A stretch of DNA of 64,000 nucleotides from Polyporus tsugae (Eukaryota > Basidiomycota > Agaricomycetes > Polyporales > Polyporaceae), in assembly GCA_024305745.1 (NCBI GenBank), contig JAHRBS010000010.1, forward strand, positions 3,727,501 through 3,791,500, read 5' to 3'. Every line of letters begins with the position of its first letter. Within the stretch, counting starts at the first letter, position 1. A program made the translations under genes and the position numbers. Of this stretch, positions 54,151-64,000 are shown in pieces. Below the pieces are notes generated by a model. It had not been told where the DNA came from and searched no databases. It worked only from the letters and a program-made list of their open reading frames with translations.

Positions 54151-57100
54151 TGCGTACCATCGGGGCAAATCGATTATATCTGGCCGCACAGAGCAGTCTG
54201 ATACGAAAAGGCTTCCATAATGAGCTGGATGAAGGTAAAAAGGGTGTATCCCGTGCTACCTCGACGGGCCGAGATTGTAACGAGATCTCTTCTGAGCAAC
54301 ATCTTTCCTGGGAGACAACGACCTTCCCCCTGGATTCAATAGTCCACATATACTCCATGAATTCTCCACATGAATCCCAATGCAAGAGATCGGCTCTGGG
54401 GTTCAGAATACAAATACGCACATGATGCCCGGACCACCCGAGCACCGACCTCGCTTGCCCACCACACGCAAGACGCAATCTACGCACACACGAACCACGA
54501 ACCACGATCGCGACCGTCCCGCGAAAATGCCGCCCGGCTTTAGAATATCTGCTTACCGAGGACCCCTCACTCCCGCTCCCGCGAGTTCTTTTCCCCCCCA
54601 GCCGAACCCTTGCGCACGGTCTCGGCCATCGCGTACGTACAGCATAATGAAACCCAGACTCGGCTGGCAGCCCCAAAACCCCACCACGCCGCCACGCTGC
54701 GCCACAAAGAAGACCTTCGCAACTCAACGCGCACGCACGCGCCCCCGGCTCGTGGCAGTCCTGCCTTTCGCGGCTCGCGGTCCACGGGTTCCCGTTTCCT
54801 TCTTCCTTCTTCCTCTGCCCACCCCGACGTCGGCGGCGGCGGAGGAAGCCACCCACCCACCCTCACCCTAGATACCTGGACCCGATATATCGATGACGCA
54901 GAGAGACAAGCGGTGAGACAAAGACAAAGGCAGAGGCGGAGAGGCAGACGCAAGCCGGCGTGTCCTCACCCTCGCACCGCTCGCGAAGGGCCACGCGCGA
55001 CCGTGCCAGAGCTCGCTTGCGTGTCTTGCGTGTGTCTCCCGGGCACGGCGATACGCCCCCGTGGGCTCGTCACGTCCATCATACCGGTGGTTAGCCTTTC
55101 GCCCTCGAGCTTCCGGCACTCAAATCCTCGATGCTGAGCACCGAATGCCGGACTGCTGAATGCTGAATGCTGAATGCTGAATGCGCAAGGCTGGAGGCTG
55201 GAGGCTGGAGGGGCTGGGCCCCTCGTATCCGAGAGCTTCGAGCTTCGAAATTCGAAAACGGGTAGAGGGCAGCGATACTGATGATGCATGCGCTGATGGC
55301 AGCGAGCATCGTGCATCGTGCAATGATGGCGGACACTCACCGAAGCCCCACCACGAGGTCCCCAAGGCGACATTGATTTCTCTCGTCCTTCTAGGCGGGC
55401 GTGCAAGGCTCTCCTAGCTCGAGTGTGACTCCGCGCTGGCTCGTTCTTCGTTCTTTCGAACGGGATCCTCAGGGTCTCTGTGCGCGCGCGGGTAGAAAAC
55501 CAAAACCTGGATAGAAATCAAGGGAGGGGAGACGTACGGAGGGGGGGGGGGGGGGGGGCGCCAAATAGAAGGCGTCGTGGGCCTCGGCGGGCCCGTTGAG
55601 TAGCAGCGCGGGCCTGTAGCGCGACCAAAAAGGAAGAAAAGAAGCGAGGGCTGATATTAACGCATTGCTCTCTTGCTCTCAGGGGGCCCTGTCCTTCGGA
55701 GTCTATACGCGGGATCGGAATTCGTTTGTCGTGCGTGAAGAAGGACGCTTGGCGTGCGCGCGCGGCGGGAGATAGAGCTGCATTATAACGTTTTAGGTCC
55801 GGGAGTACTGCGGTGATGTCAGCTGGAGGACTAGCACGAATAGGTAAGTATATGACGGACCTCCGTATCGGTATGACCGTGAAATTGCGGCCGGGGTTTC
55901 GTGCAAGTGAAGGGTGCACGCGCCCGCCGCCGGGGGCGACAAAAAGAAGTCGGTGTCGCACTGAGGCCTGCATATGACGAACAGACGAATATCAGGTCAG
56001 GCATTGCGCGTAATTTAAGCTGAGAGGAGGTCCGACTGCGCCGGGCGTTGCGCGCAAGGAGGCGCTGTGAACGCAATGTCCGCGGAGTGGCCGCACGACC
56101 ACGTGCCTGTGGACGGAACGACAGATATGGCGTAGGTTGGGGGTGCGTCGATAATTACAGTATACGTTATGTCGGCACTGCGCGGGAGTGGGGTGGACGA
56201 ATGTGCCTGGAAGGGGCGCAGAGCACCCGCGAAGCACCCACGCATGCGCTGCGTCAGGGTCGCTGAAAGTTCGAGTTCGGGAGGCGGTCCAAACCCTCTC
56301 ATTAACTCAAACTCGCGCACCGGGCATGGACGTTCGGTAACGTACTCCGGAGGCTTTCCGACGAAAGTGCGGACGCCGGACAAAGCCAGGCTCACGGCGA
56401 ACTTGGACTCGAATTCGAATTCGGTTGCCAGAACTCGAACTCGAGCTCGGCGCGCGTAAACGACGCTCGACCTCGACGAAGCCTCAAGACATTACACTTA
56501 CAGTACCCGATGGCAGCGGGGAAATCCTGCCACATACGGGTGCGCTGAGCGTCGCCCGTGTCTGTTACTCGGGGCACCGCGGCCACGGCGAGTGGTGGTG
56601 GGGCGTATGTTTGAATCGCGAAGCAGGGCGGTTTACCGCGTTGGCGCGGGCGTAGCCAACGCAACGGCACATTCCGCCTGCACGCGGGGCGTCAGCTGGC
56701 CCTTGCGCACACGCGCGCGCAGATCGATGACGCACCGTGGGGAGGCACGACATGCCTAGGACGGCGGACATGACTTGGGCGCATACAGAGAGCGAGGATA
56801 GTGGATACAGAGAGAGACTGGAGCGAGCTGGAGCGAGACGAGCGAGTGTGGCAAATGCATTGTTGGCGGCGCAAAAAGGTCCGTGACAGGGCGTGCGACG
56901 TCGCGCGCCGGCGGTAGGATCGAAGTCGGGGAAGCGGCATATAGTTGGGTGGTGGACTGTGCTCGAGAAGAGGGTTCATTGATGGCGCATCTGGAGTGGC
57001 GATGGGTTCGGATTCGCGTACGATGCCGAAGCGAGGCGGAAGCAGATGCGGTCAGCCATGCAGATCGAGAGAACGCGCTCGCTATAGGACTTACCGCATC

Positions 57101-58568
57101 TGTGATAGTGAATATGAGCATGGTAGGGTACTGGCCGTACCTGAGCGTGACGTTGGCATATGACAATGCCCTTGGCTCTTAAGTCTTACTTACTAGTGAG
57201 ATAGAGCTGCGGGTGGGCGGTCGCGGATCGCCGGACGTCGAGGACGGGCGTAAGTCCGAAATTGAATGTTGAATTAGGGTGGTGCCTAATACTATGACCT
57301 TAAGCAGCCGACTACTGGTGCGCCGACGGGCGCGGGCGTTGGGTTCGCTGACAATACGAAACGTCGGTGATTGCGAAAGGGTCGGGGGCGCGGGCGCTCT
57401 GTGTGTTCGTGGGCGTGTGGCGGGGGGAAGTGGTGAATAGGCCAGGAGGAAGGAGAAGGCAGGCACGTAGGTTGCACGTAGCGCGAAGAAGGTGTTGGTG
57501 GTGTGGGAGAGAAGGAGGAGAAGAAGGAGAGGGGAAGCAGATGACTTGGCCGAAGGGGTGTGCCGAGGGGAGGGTAGGAACGCGGAGGCGTACCGGACTG
57601 GCAGGTGAGTGAAAAATGAATGCAGGATATTGGGTGGCCATATCGCGCGAGAGGGCGTGTTTGGGAGAGAGCGGTTCTCGGAGATAGCCAGGGCAGACAT
57701 GAGGGTTAGGCGGTCACGCACAAGATGGGTGGAGGGGCATGAGGCAGCACGAGGCTGGGAAGGGGGCTTCGTGCTGGAACCGCGGCCGGGAGGTGGGTCA
57801 TCCGGGTCCTCGGGCGGGGCGGGAGTGGATAAGTGAGGGACGAGAGATATTGATGGCGGGGGCGGGATGAGAGACGGTCGGGGCGGGGGGCGGGGGTGGG
57901 ACGTGGGAGAGCCGGTGGGAGGGGAGTCGAGCCGACTGGGGACGTCGATCGGACGTTGGCGTTCATTTCGCAAGGAGAACGAGTACGGCAGGTTCCCACG
58001 GGGTGGCAGGCGCGATAGGTGAAACGTGGCGACGAGAAGCGGAACCAATTGGGGGGCATCGTCGATTGCCGAAGATTGGATGGAAGGCCGTGAGCTGGCG
58101 CCGTGGCCGCTGTGGGCTGAGGGAGCTCCGCGTCGACGGAGAGCCCTGAGAGATTGAGGAGGAGGATGCGAATTCGCAAGCAGGCGAGGATGGGATGGGC
58201 ATGGGAGTGAGGAAGAGGCCAGTTTGCCGGCGGAGATGGGCGCCTAGATTGAGTGCGTCTTCTGGAGGATCTCCCACCTGCCCCCAATGGCACTCCCAGC
58301 CCACCCTCCCGGTCTCAAGCTCCGCCCCAAGTTCTGCGCGGCTCCCTTCTCTCCTCGTCCTCTCGCCCGACTCCCTCTCTCGTCCTCGACATCCTATCCC
58401 TTTTTACCTCACCTCTCCCATCCCACGCTCGCCACCACCCGCCTCCCTCTCTTCCCCCAGACTATGCTCGCCCGCCCATAATAACTGCCCCGTCCTCTTC
58501 CCCATTTCTACCCGCCCCCCCTCGCTAACTCTACCGATCACAACCGTTTACGTCCTAGCCGACACCAG
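54151..58568. other. Long gene-free, low-complexity region
   Basis: No protein family, RNA gene or transposon is recognised over 4.4 kb. Tandem repeats of gctgaat (about 55154-55184) and ggctgga (about 55189-55212), a run of about 19 G near 55539-55557, and palindromic tcgaattcgaattc and ctcgaactcgagctc strings near 56408-56450 stand out. Long Pro/Ser-rich minus-strand frames at 57179-58293 follow from the strand bias in base composition and have no domain. The right end (about 58250-58568) is the C/T-rich leader of the zinc-finger gene. Confidence 0.45.
55154..55212 (+). repeat. Short tandem repeats (gctgaat)n and (ggctgga)n
   Basis: Four copies of a 7-base unit gctgaat are followed after a few bases by three copies of ggctgga. 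Both units are 7 bases. Confidence 0.9.
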
Positions 58569-60899
58569 ATGCTTGCTTCCAATGACCCTGACATTCCCGC
58601 CCCTCCCCACCTCCTCCCCGCAAACGCTTCCTTCGATTCAGATTTCCCCTCCCCCACCCATCCCTCCCATCTCTCTCTCTCAACCAAGAAGAAACACTCC
58701 TGCCAGATATGCAACCGCACCTTCACCACCTCGGGCCACCTCGCGAGGCACACCAGAATCCATACTGGCGAAAGGAATCACAAGTGTCCTTTCCCCGGCT
58801 GTGAGACCCGCTGCTCTCGCCAGGACAATTTGCAACAACAGTCAGTTTTCGTGTTCCTAATACTTCATCTATAGTCCCCCCGCCTTCTTCATGTCGTCAC
58901 TTCTCCCCTCCCGTCCTTTCCTTCCCTCTACCTCTGTGTCCCTGACCGGCAGTGACGCGTAATTCCTCTTTCCCGCGCTCGTTCCATCCGTTTCCGTCCC
59001 TCTTCGCCTCCGAGGATATACAGCTCATCCCCTTGATCTTACAGCTATCGCATTCACCTTTCCCCAGGCTCCCGAAGGAGTTCGGGTTCCGCAACCCGGG
59101 CGGCCATGAATCGCGCGAGCGCGTCTGACCGCTCCCGTTCCAACAGAAAGCGCTCAAAGAACGACTCTCCTCCCTCGGCTTCTCCTCCCCCTCCACCTCC
59201 CATTCCCTCCCCTCCCCTTGAGCCCCCCGCCCTCACACAGGCCTACCCGACCTTGCCTTCAGGTCTTCCGGAGCCCCCAGACACTCCTCCGCCATTAGCC
59301 CAAGCCTACCCCACCCTACCCCCGCCCATAGCGCCCGCTTTCCCCCAACAGTCCCTCTCCGCGCGCGCATCTAGCCGATCATCCAGGTCAACACCCGAGG
59401 CAACTTACTATTCCCCCGTTTCCTACGCACACCCCTCGCTCGCTCCCGTTCCCACCTCGTCGCATCCTCAGTATCATGAAGAAGTCGCCTACCCACCATC
59501 TTCACAAGGCAGTCGCGCGTCTTCCTTCGGCCGACCTGGAGACGATCCCCGTTGGCCTTACCACAGCCAGGGCGAGCAATCCTACCCTGCCTCGGAATCG
59601 GACCGTTACTCCCCCATTTCTCCCGTGGCGAACTCTAATGGACATTTCCAAGAGCCTGCGTCACCCGTCGAGAGTCTTCACGGACACCATCGCGCTCATA
59701 GCCAAGCACAAGGGCACGTACAGATGTCGCCGCAGGATTCGGTTTCGTACTTCAACCACTATCATCAGCCGGCGGCGAGACAGCCACAGCCGAACACCGC
59801 TGGGCCCACGAGCGCGAGCCCCGTGTCCCTGTCGCAGTCCCAGCCGTCGTCATCCTCCCACCGGCACTCCATCGCGCACATCTCGAACCCGATCCGGCAG
59901 CACTCTCCCACCTCGACCAACTCCGCCTCGCCCGTGGTGAGCACCCCGCCCACGCCCGGATATGGCTACGTGTCCCAGACGATGGGAGCATATGCCGAGT
60001 CGCCGCCGGGGTCGCTCAGTCCGGTTACTCCCGCCCCGCCTCAGCAGCAACAGCACATCGTGCCTGTGTACAACTCGTATGAGTCTAGCTCGCTTGCGTC
60101 GGCTGGGTACTCTCATCCGCCGCCCGCCCAAACGCAACACGTCCCGCAACAACAACCGCAACAGCAGCAGCAGATGTACAACAGGACGCTTCCGGCGCTG
60201 ACCGCCACCCACGCGCGCGAGCCACAGGCACCGTCCTCGATGCACCCACAGACGCACTTCAACTACGCGCAACAGCAGGCCGCGTACCAGCCCAACTCCA
60301 ACTGTATGGGCGTTTCCGACCGCTACGGCTCGGAGCGTCCGGTCCTCGCGCCGCTCGTGGGCTCGCGCGTCATGCGCGGCGACCCGGGCGGCTCGAACCT
60401 GAGCGGTGTCGTGCGCTACGCGTCGCCGCAACCGCAGCCGCCCCTCGCGAGCCGTGGAGCCGGGTCCGCGCACCACGCGTTCTCCTACACCCCGCACTCA
60501 CAAGTGCAACCGAACCAGATGCAGGTTTCACCCCCCCAATCGGCGCACCCGCACTCTGCCCACTCCCAGAGCGAGGCCCCGTACACGCCTACAGGTGGGT
60601 ACGGCCAGGCGTCGCCGCAGAGCAACGCGCACGCGCAGTCGGAGGGGGAGTACTACTACCAGGTCCAGGCCCAGGCGCATGCGCAGAGGGAGCCGTCGCC
60701 GGACGAGGTCGCGGGCGGGCAGGAGCAGTACCTGGAGCTGCACCAGCCGCAGCCGAGGCCACCGCATGCGAGCCACCAGTACATCCAGACGGGCGGGGTG
60801 ATGCACGGGCACGGGCACGGGCATGGGCATGGGCACGGGCATGCGGCGCACCCGGTGTGGCGGGGCGTGGAGGACTATCGGGGGAGGTTGGTGCAGTAA
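58569..60899 (+). CDS. C2H2 zinc-finger transcription factor with a long disordered tail
   Basis: Two exons (58569-58840 and 59045-60899) joined over a 204-nt intron (GTCAGT to TTACAG) give 708 residues. Two fingers lie near the N-terminus: [21 protein letters not shown] (residues 45-65) and a C-x4-C finger, [19 protein letters not shown] then YRIH (73-95). The intron splits the codon of the first zinc-binding His of finger 2. A basic stretch (RKRSK) follows, then about 590 residues rich in Ser, Pro, Gln and His, with Q runs and a C-terminal [12 protein letters not shown] run. The finger pair resembles the fungal Nrg1/CreA-like repressor group, which binds GC-rich upstream sites; the exact orthologue is uncertain. 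Confidence 0.8.
60808..60843 (+). repeat. Tandem (CAYGGG)n coding for Gly-His repeats
   Basis: Six or so units of cacggg/catggg encode alternating His and Gly near the C-terminus of the zinc-finger protein. The tract is likely to vary in length between strains. Confidence 0.85.
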
Positions 60900-62470
60900 C
60901 ACTAGATGCCGGGGAGAGGGAGGTGACGAACGGGGCGCGCGGAGGTTTTGTCGCGGTGCGCCGTGCGCCGTGGGTTGCGACGTGACAGACCTAGGCGCAA
61001 GCCCAGCCGCGATCGTCTCGCCCTCGTCTGCGTCGGTCTTGTCCGTTGGCGTCGCTGTGGGTCCTTGGTTTCAGCCCGTTCTCCAGGCTCTATTTCAGGT
61101 CTGTGATTTTCGTTCGCGGTGTTCGGGGTATCGATCTACATCTCGGCCTTTCCTCGACTGTCTTGCTTTCTTTCCCTCCTCCTCTCTTTCCCGCACCATG
61201 CCGTTCCCTGACATCCCATTCTACCATTGTCAACGCTATCTACTGTGCATTTTCATTTTCTAACAGCACCACGATCACTGTCTTAATCGCACGTCTCATA
61301 CCTCACATCTCGCATGATATTCACCATTTAGTCGTACGCTACGCTATCATCAAAACCATGCACTCGCCGTCACGCTGCTGTCTACCTACCTACCTACTCT
61401 CAGTATAGTACTCGCCCGCCGCTGCCGCCGCGCAGGCGGGATATTTATTTCTGTTCATTGTATACGCTTCCCGACCCTCTCTCTCTCATATTACACACCA
61501 TCAGCCATCTGCATCCCCCATGTCCTATATCTGCTATGCCTCCATCTCTATTATATCCGTCCCGCCGTACAGCATGTTCTATAGTAATCCCCGCGTCTGT
61601 CTTTCATCATGTCTGTCTCACTCAGCTCGATCTCCGTCTATCGTCCGCCACATATCCTACTGCTTCCGCTCGCTAGTATATCGCCCTGCTACTGCTAGGT
61701 CTCTCTCCTTCTGTCCTCCTATCCTGTCCTGTCCTGTGCTCTTCTCGCTCGAACTGTGTCCCCGCCGCCGCCGCCGCCGCCGTACATACCACCACTGCTT
61801 GTATATATCCCACTTCTTCCTGTTCCAGCTGATCAGTGTCTTGCAATGCTACAGTTCAGTCGTGTATCGCGTACGTACTTTTCTTGGTACCCTCCCGTCC
61901 GCCATCGATTCATCCGTTACCATCGTAGAGCATCGTTTTATAATAGAAGTTTCTCCAACTGCATGGCGTTCGTTCGGTCATGTCGTGAGAGCGGTCGGCA
62001 CTTTTTCAGCTCAAAACTAAACATAGACAGCCCTAGTATACAGTAATGGTAGGGGGATATCAGACGTGTGCGTGGTTACGGAACTCTCTCAAAAATTGGA
62101 ACAGTCGTGATTCGTCCAGCCAGTGCTCGATGGACGAGAAGCTTGCGGGCATCCGCGAGTCGAAGCAGAGCAAAGCTCCGGGTGGGAGCGAGTGGTTTTT
62201 GAGGCCCGTCGACGCGCGATAAGCGACGAACCTGGACGCTTTCCATATACGGACGCGAGATCAATTGGTGATCTAAGCGGAAAATTATGCGCCGCCACAG
62301 CACACAGATCGATACAGTACTCGGGTCGCTACCGCTTTGCCTCCATCCTGCCCTTCCCCCCTCCCTCTTAGACCCCCTCGTGCTCCCTGTTCTGTTCTGT
62401 TCTGTTCTGTACGATCTGAATACAGCTCACGACTAACGATCGAACGAAGACGACAAGGAAAAGGAACGAT
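60900..62470. other. Intergenic region between the zinc-finger gene and ARB1
   Basis: It is strongly pyrimidine-rich on the plus strand, with (CCG)n near 61757-61780, tcctgtcctgtcctg near 61722-61738 and (TGTTC)n near 62388-62408. It holds the 3' UTR of the first gene and the promoter of ARB1. No further gene is recognised. Confidence 0.5.
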
Positions 62471-64000
62471 ATGGCCCCCTCGGCATCAAAACAGAAGCGG
62501 CTCGCGGAGAAGGCGGCGAAGCAGTCCGCGAAAAACAAGGGCATGGACACGGACGGCCCGTCCACGAGCACGAGCACGTCGACCCCGACAGGCACGACCC
62601 CGACGGGGTCCGTGAACGGCGGCAGCGCGACGAACACCCCGCTCACGAGCATGTCCGCCGCGACGAGCCAGGAGGACCTGAGCGCGATGGCGAAGCTCCA
62701 GATTGCGACGGATCGGTGCGTGTGTGCTCGTGTGCTCTCTCCCTCTCCCTCCCCCTCTCCCTCTCTTTGCGTGTCACACGTGTGTGATGAGGCGATCTGT
62801 GCGCTCATGTGTGGGTTCCTTGGGGTGCGGGGGATTGCAGGAGTGCGGCGGGCGTGCTGGTGTCGGACCCGAAGGGGCGGGACATCAAGATGGACTCGTA
62901 CACGCTCTCGTTCCACGGACGGCTGCTGATCGAGAATGCGGAGGTCTCGCTCAACTACGGGCAGCGGTACGGGCTGCTGGGCGAAAACGGATCCGGGAAG
63001 GTGCGTGCCCACAGCTGATTGCGAGGCTCGAGCTCTTTGGAACGTTGCGCCCGGCCACTCATCGAGAGCACTCGTTTGTTTGCAGTCGACGCTCCTCCAG
63101 TCGATCGCCGAGCGCGATATCGAGATCCCGGAGCACGTTGACATCTACCTCGTCAGCGGTGAGGCGGAGCCGTCGGAAGTGAATGCGGTGGACTACATCG
63201 TCAAGTCGGCCAAGGACAAGGTGACGAAGTTGGAGCAGCGCATCGAGGAGCTCTCCGTCGCGGACGATGTCGACGAGGTTATGCTCGACCAGCTCTACGA
63301 GGAGCTCGAGGAGATGGACCCGAGCACGTTCGAGGCCAAGGCGGGCTCGATCCTCCACGGTCTCGGGTTCTCGACGCAAATGATGGCGCGTCCGACCAAG
63401 GACATGTCTGGAGGGTGGCGGATGCGCGTCGCGCTCGCCCGCGCGCTGTTCGTGAAGCCGCACCTGTTGCTCCTCGACGAGCCGACGAACCATCTGGATC
63501 TGGAAGCGGTCGTGTGGCTGGAGGCGTACCTGTCGATGTACAACCACATCTTGGTCATCACCTCGCACTCGCAAGACTTCATGGACACCGTGTGCACGAA
63601 CATCATGGACCTCACGACCAAGAAGAAGCTGGTGTACTATGGTGGTAATTACTCGACATACGTCCGGACGAAGCAGGAGAACGAGGTGAACCAGATGAAG
63701 GCGTACAACAAGCAGCAGGAGGAAATCGCGCACATCAAGAAGTGGGTTTTCTCGCTCTTTCCCCTCTCGGCTCGTCTTCCTGTGGTGACGTCGGGGGCTG
63801 TGCGCTTGTTTCGCGCGCGCGCGCTCGGCGTTCCTGGATGGCAACTGACATGACGTTTGCGACCTGGATCTTAGGTTCATCGCATCAGCGGGAACGTACG
63901 CGAACCTGGTCAAGCAAGCGAAGTCGAAGCAGAAGATCATCGACAAGATGGAGGCGGCTGGGCTCATCGAGAAGGTCGAGATCCCGAAGCCGCTCCGGTT
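62471..64000 (+). CDS. ARB1: ABCF-type ATPase of the Arb1 group (5' part; gene runs off the window)
   Basis: Exons 62471-62715, 62841-63000, 63086-63741 and 63875 onward join in frame. The N-terminus is Lys-rich (KQKRLAEKAAKQSAK), then Ser/Thr/Gly-rich. The first ATP-binding cassette has RYGLLGENGSGKST (Walker A), the signature DMSGGWRMRVALARAL and the Walker B motif LLLLDEPTNHLDL, followed by the linker-side segment EIAHIKKFIASAGTYANLVKQA. The soluble protein has no membrane segments. In yeast Arb1 acts in 40S and 60S ribosome biogenesis. The second cassette is beyond the window. An intron (63001-63085) falls inside Walker A between Lys and Ser. Confidence 0.9.

Noticed and set aside
57179..58293. 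Long Pro/Ser-rich minus-strand frames (289 and 195 residues)
   Set aside because: They arise from base-composition bias in a region upstream of the zinc-finger gene. They have no recognisable domain and overlap each other in different frames.
60808..60843. The His-Gly run as a metal-binding domain
   Set aside because: It is a simple 6-base tandem repeat at the end of a disordered tail; nothing else supports metal binding.

Overview
The window is nuclear DNA of a mushroom-forming basidiomycete (Agaricomycetes). The evidence is dense 50-90 nt GT-AG introns, GC-rich exons, and the gene content: an F-box/WD40 family, a copper-radical (glyoxal) oxidase relic, WSC domains, Atg29, Ddi1, an ABCF ATPase of the Arb1 type, and chromodomain Ty3/gypsy elements. 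I cannot name the species from sequence alone.

Layout. Bases 1-23.4 kb are a transposon graveyard. The 5' part of a minus-strand Ty3/gypsy element (A, 1-3437) abuts the 3' part of a plus-strand element (B, 3438-6870) with the same 483-bp LTR, probably a nested insertion of one family into itself. A complete but dead chromovirus (C, 7578-13943) with two 387-bp LTRs follows, then a decayed minus-strand gag (D, 15.7-19.3 kb), then a complete but dead PIF/Harbinger DNA transposon (20195-23386) with 42-bp inverted ends, a TGA target duplication, a transposase and a Myb/SANT partner. The LTR elements look self-primed in the Tf1 manner: the base string at the predicted RNA 5' end is repeated in reverse complement two bases after the 5' LTR.

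24.1-53.5 kb is gene-bearing but heavily rearranged. It starts with an NFKBIL1-like gene (24071-25193), whose 3' end reappears as a fragment at 32.2-32.5 kb. The main feature is a cassette present three times (26.8-31.6 kb and 39.5-43.2 kb on the minus strand, 49.2-52.9 kb on the plus strand): a decayed copy of the SAGA subunit gene SPT3 followed by a four-exon gene that fuses an F-box-like N-terminus to an eight-blade WD40 domain. All three fusion genes can be spliced to full open frames (746, 758 and 721 residues). Between copies 1 and 2 lie a glyoxal oxidase pseudogene, an unrecognised gene with a tandemly repeated exon-intron unit, and a decayed WSC-domain gene. Between copies 2 and 3 lie two well-formed housekeeping genes, ATG29 (autophagy initiation scaffold) and DDI1 (ubiquitin-proteasome shuttle with a retroviral-type protease fold).

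54-64 kb is more orderly: a long gene-poor, low-complexity stretch, a two-finger C2H2 transcription factor (58569-60899), a pyrimidine-rich intergenic stretch, and the 5' part of ARB1 (62471 to the window end), a ribosome-biogenesis ABCF ATPase.

There is no sign of a prokaryote-style operon, CRISPR array or biosynthetic cluster. The most unusual content is the triplicated SPT3-relic plus F-box/WD40 cassette, the gene with repeated exons, and the unassigned reading frames next to the element B LTR.
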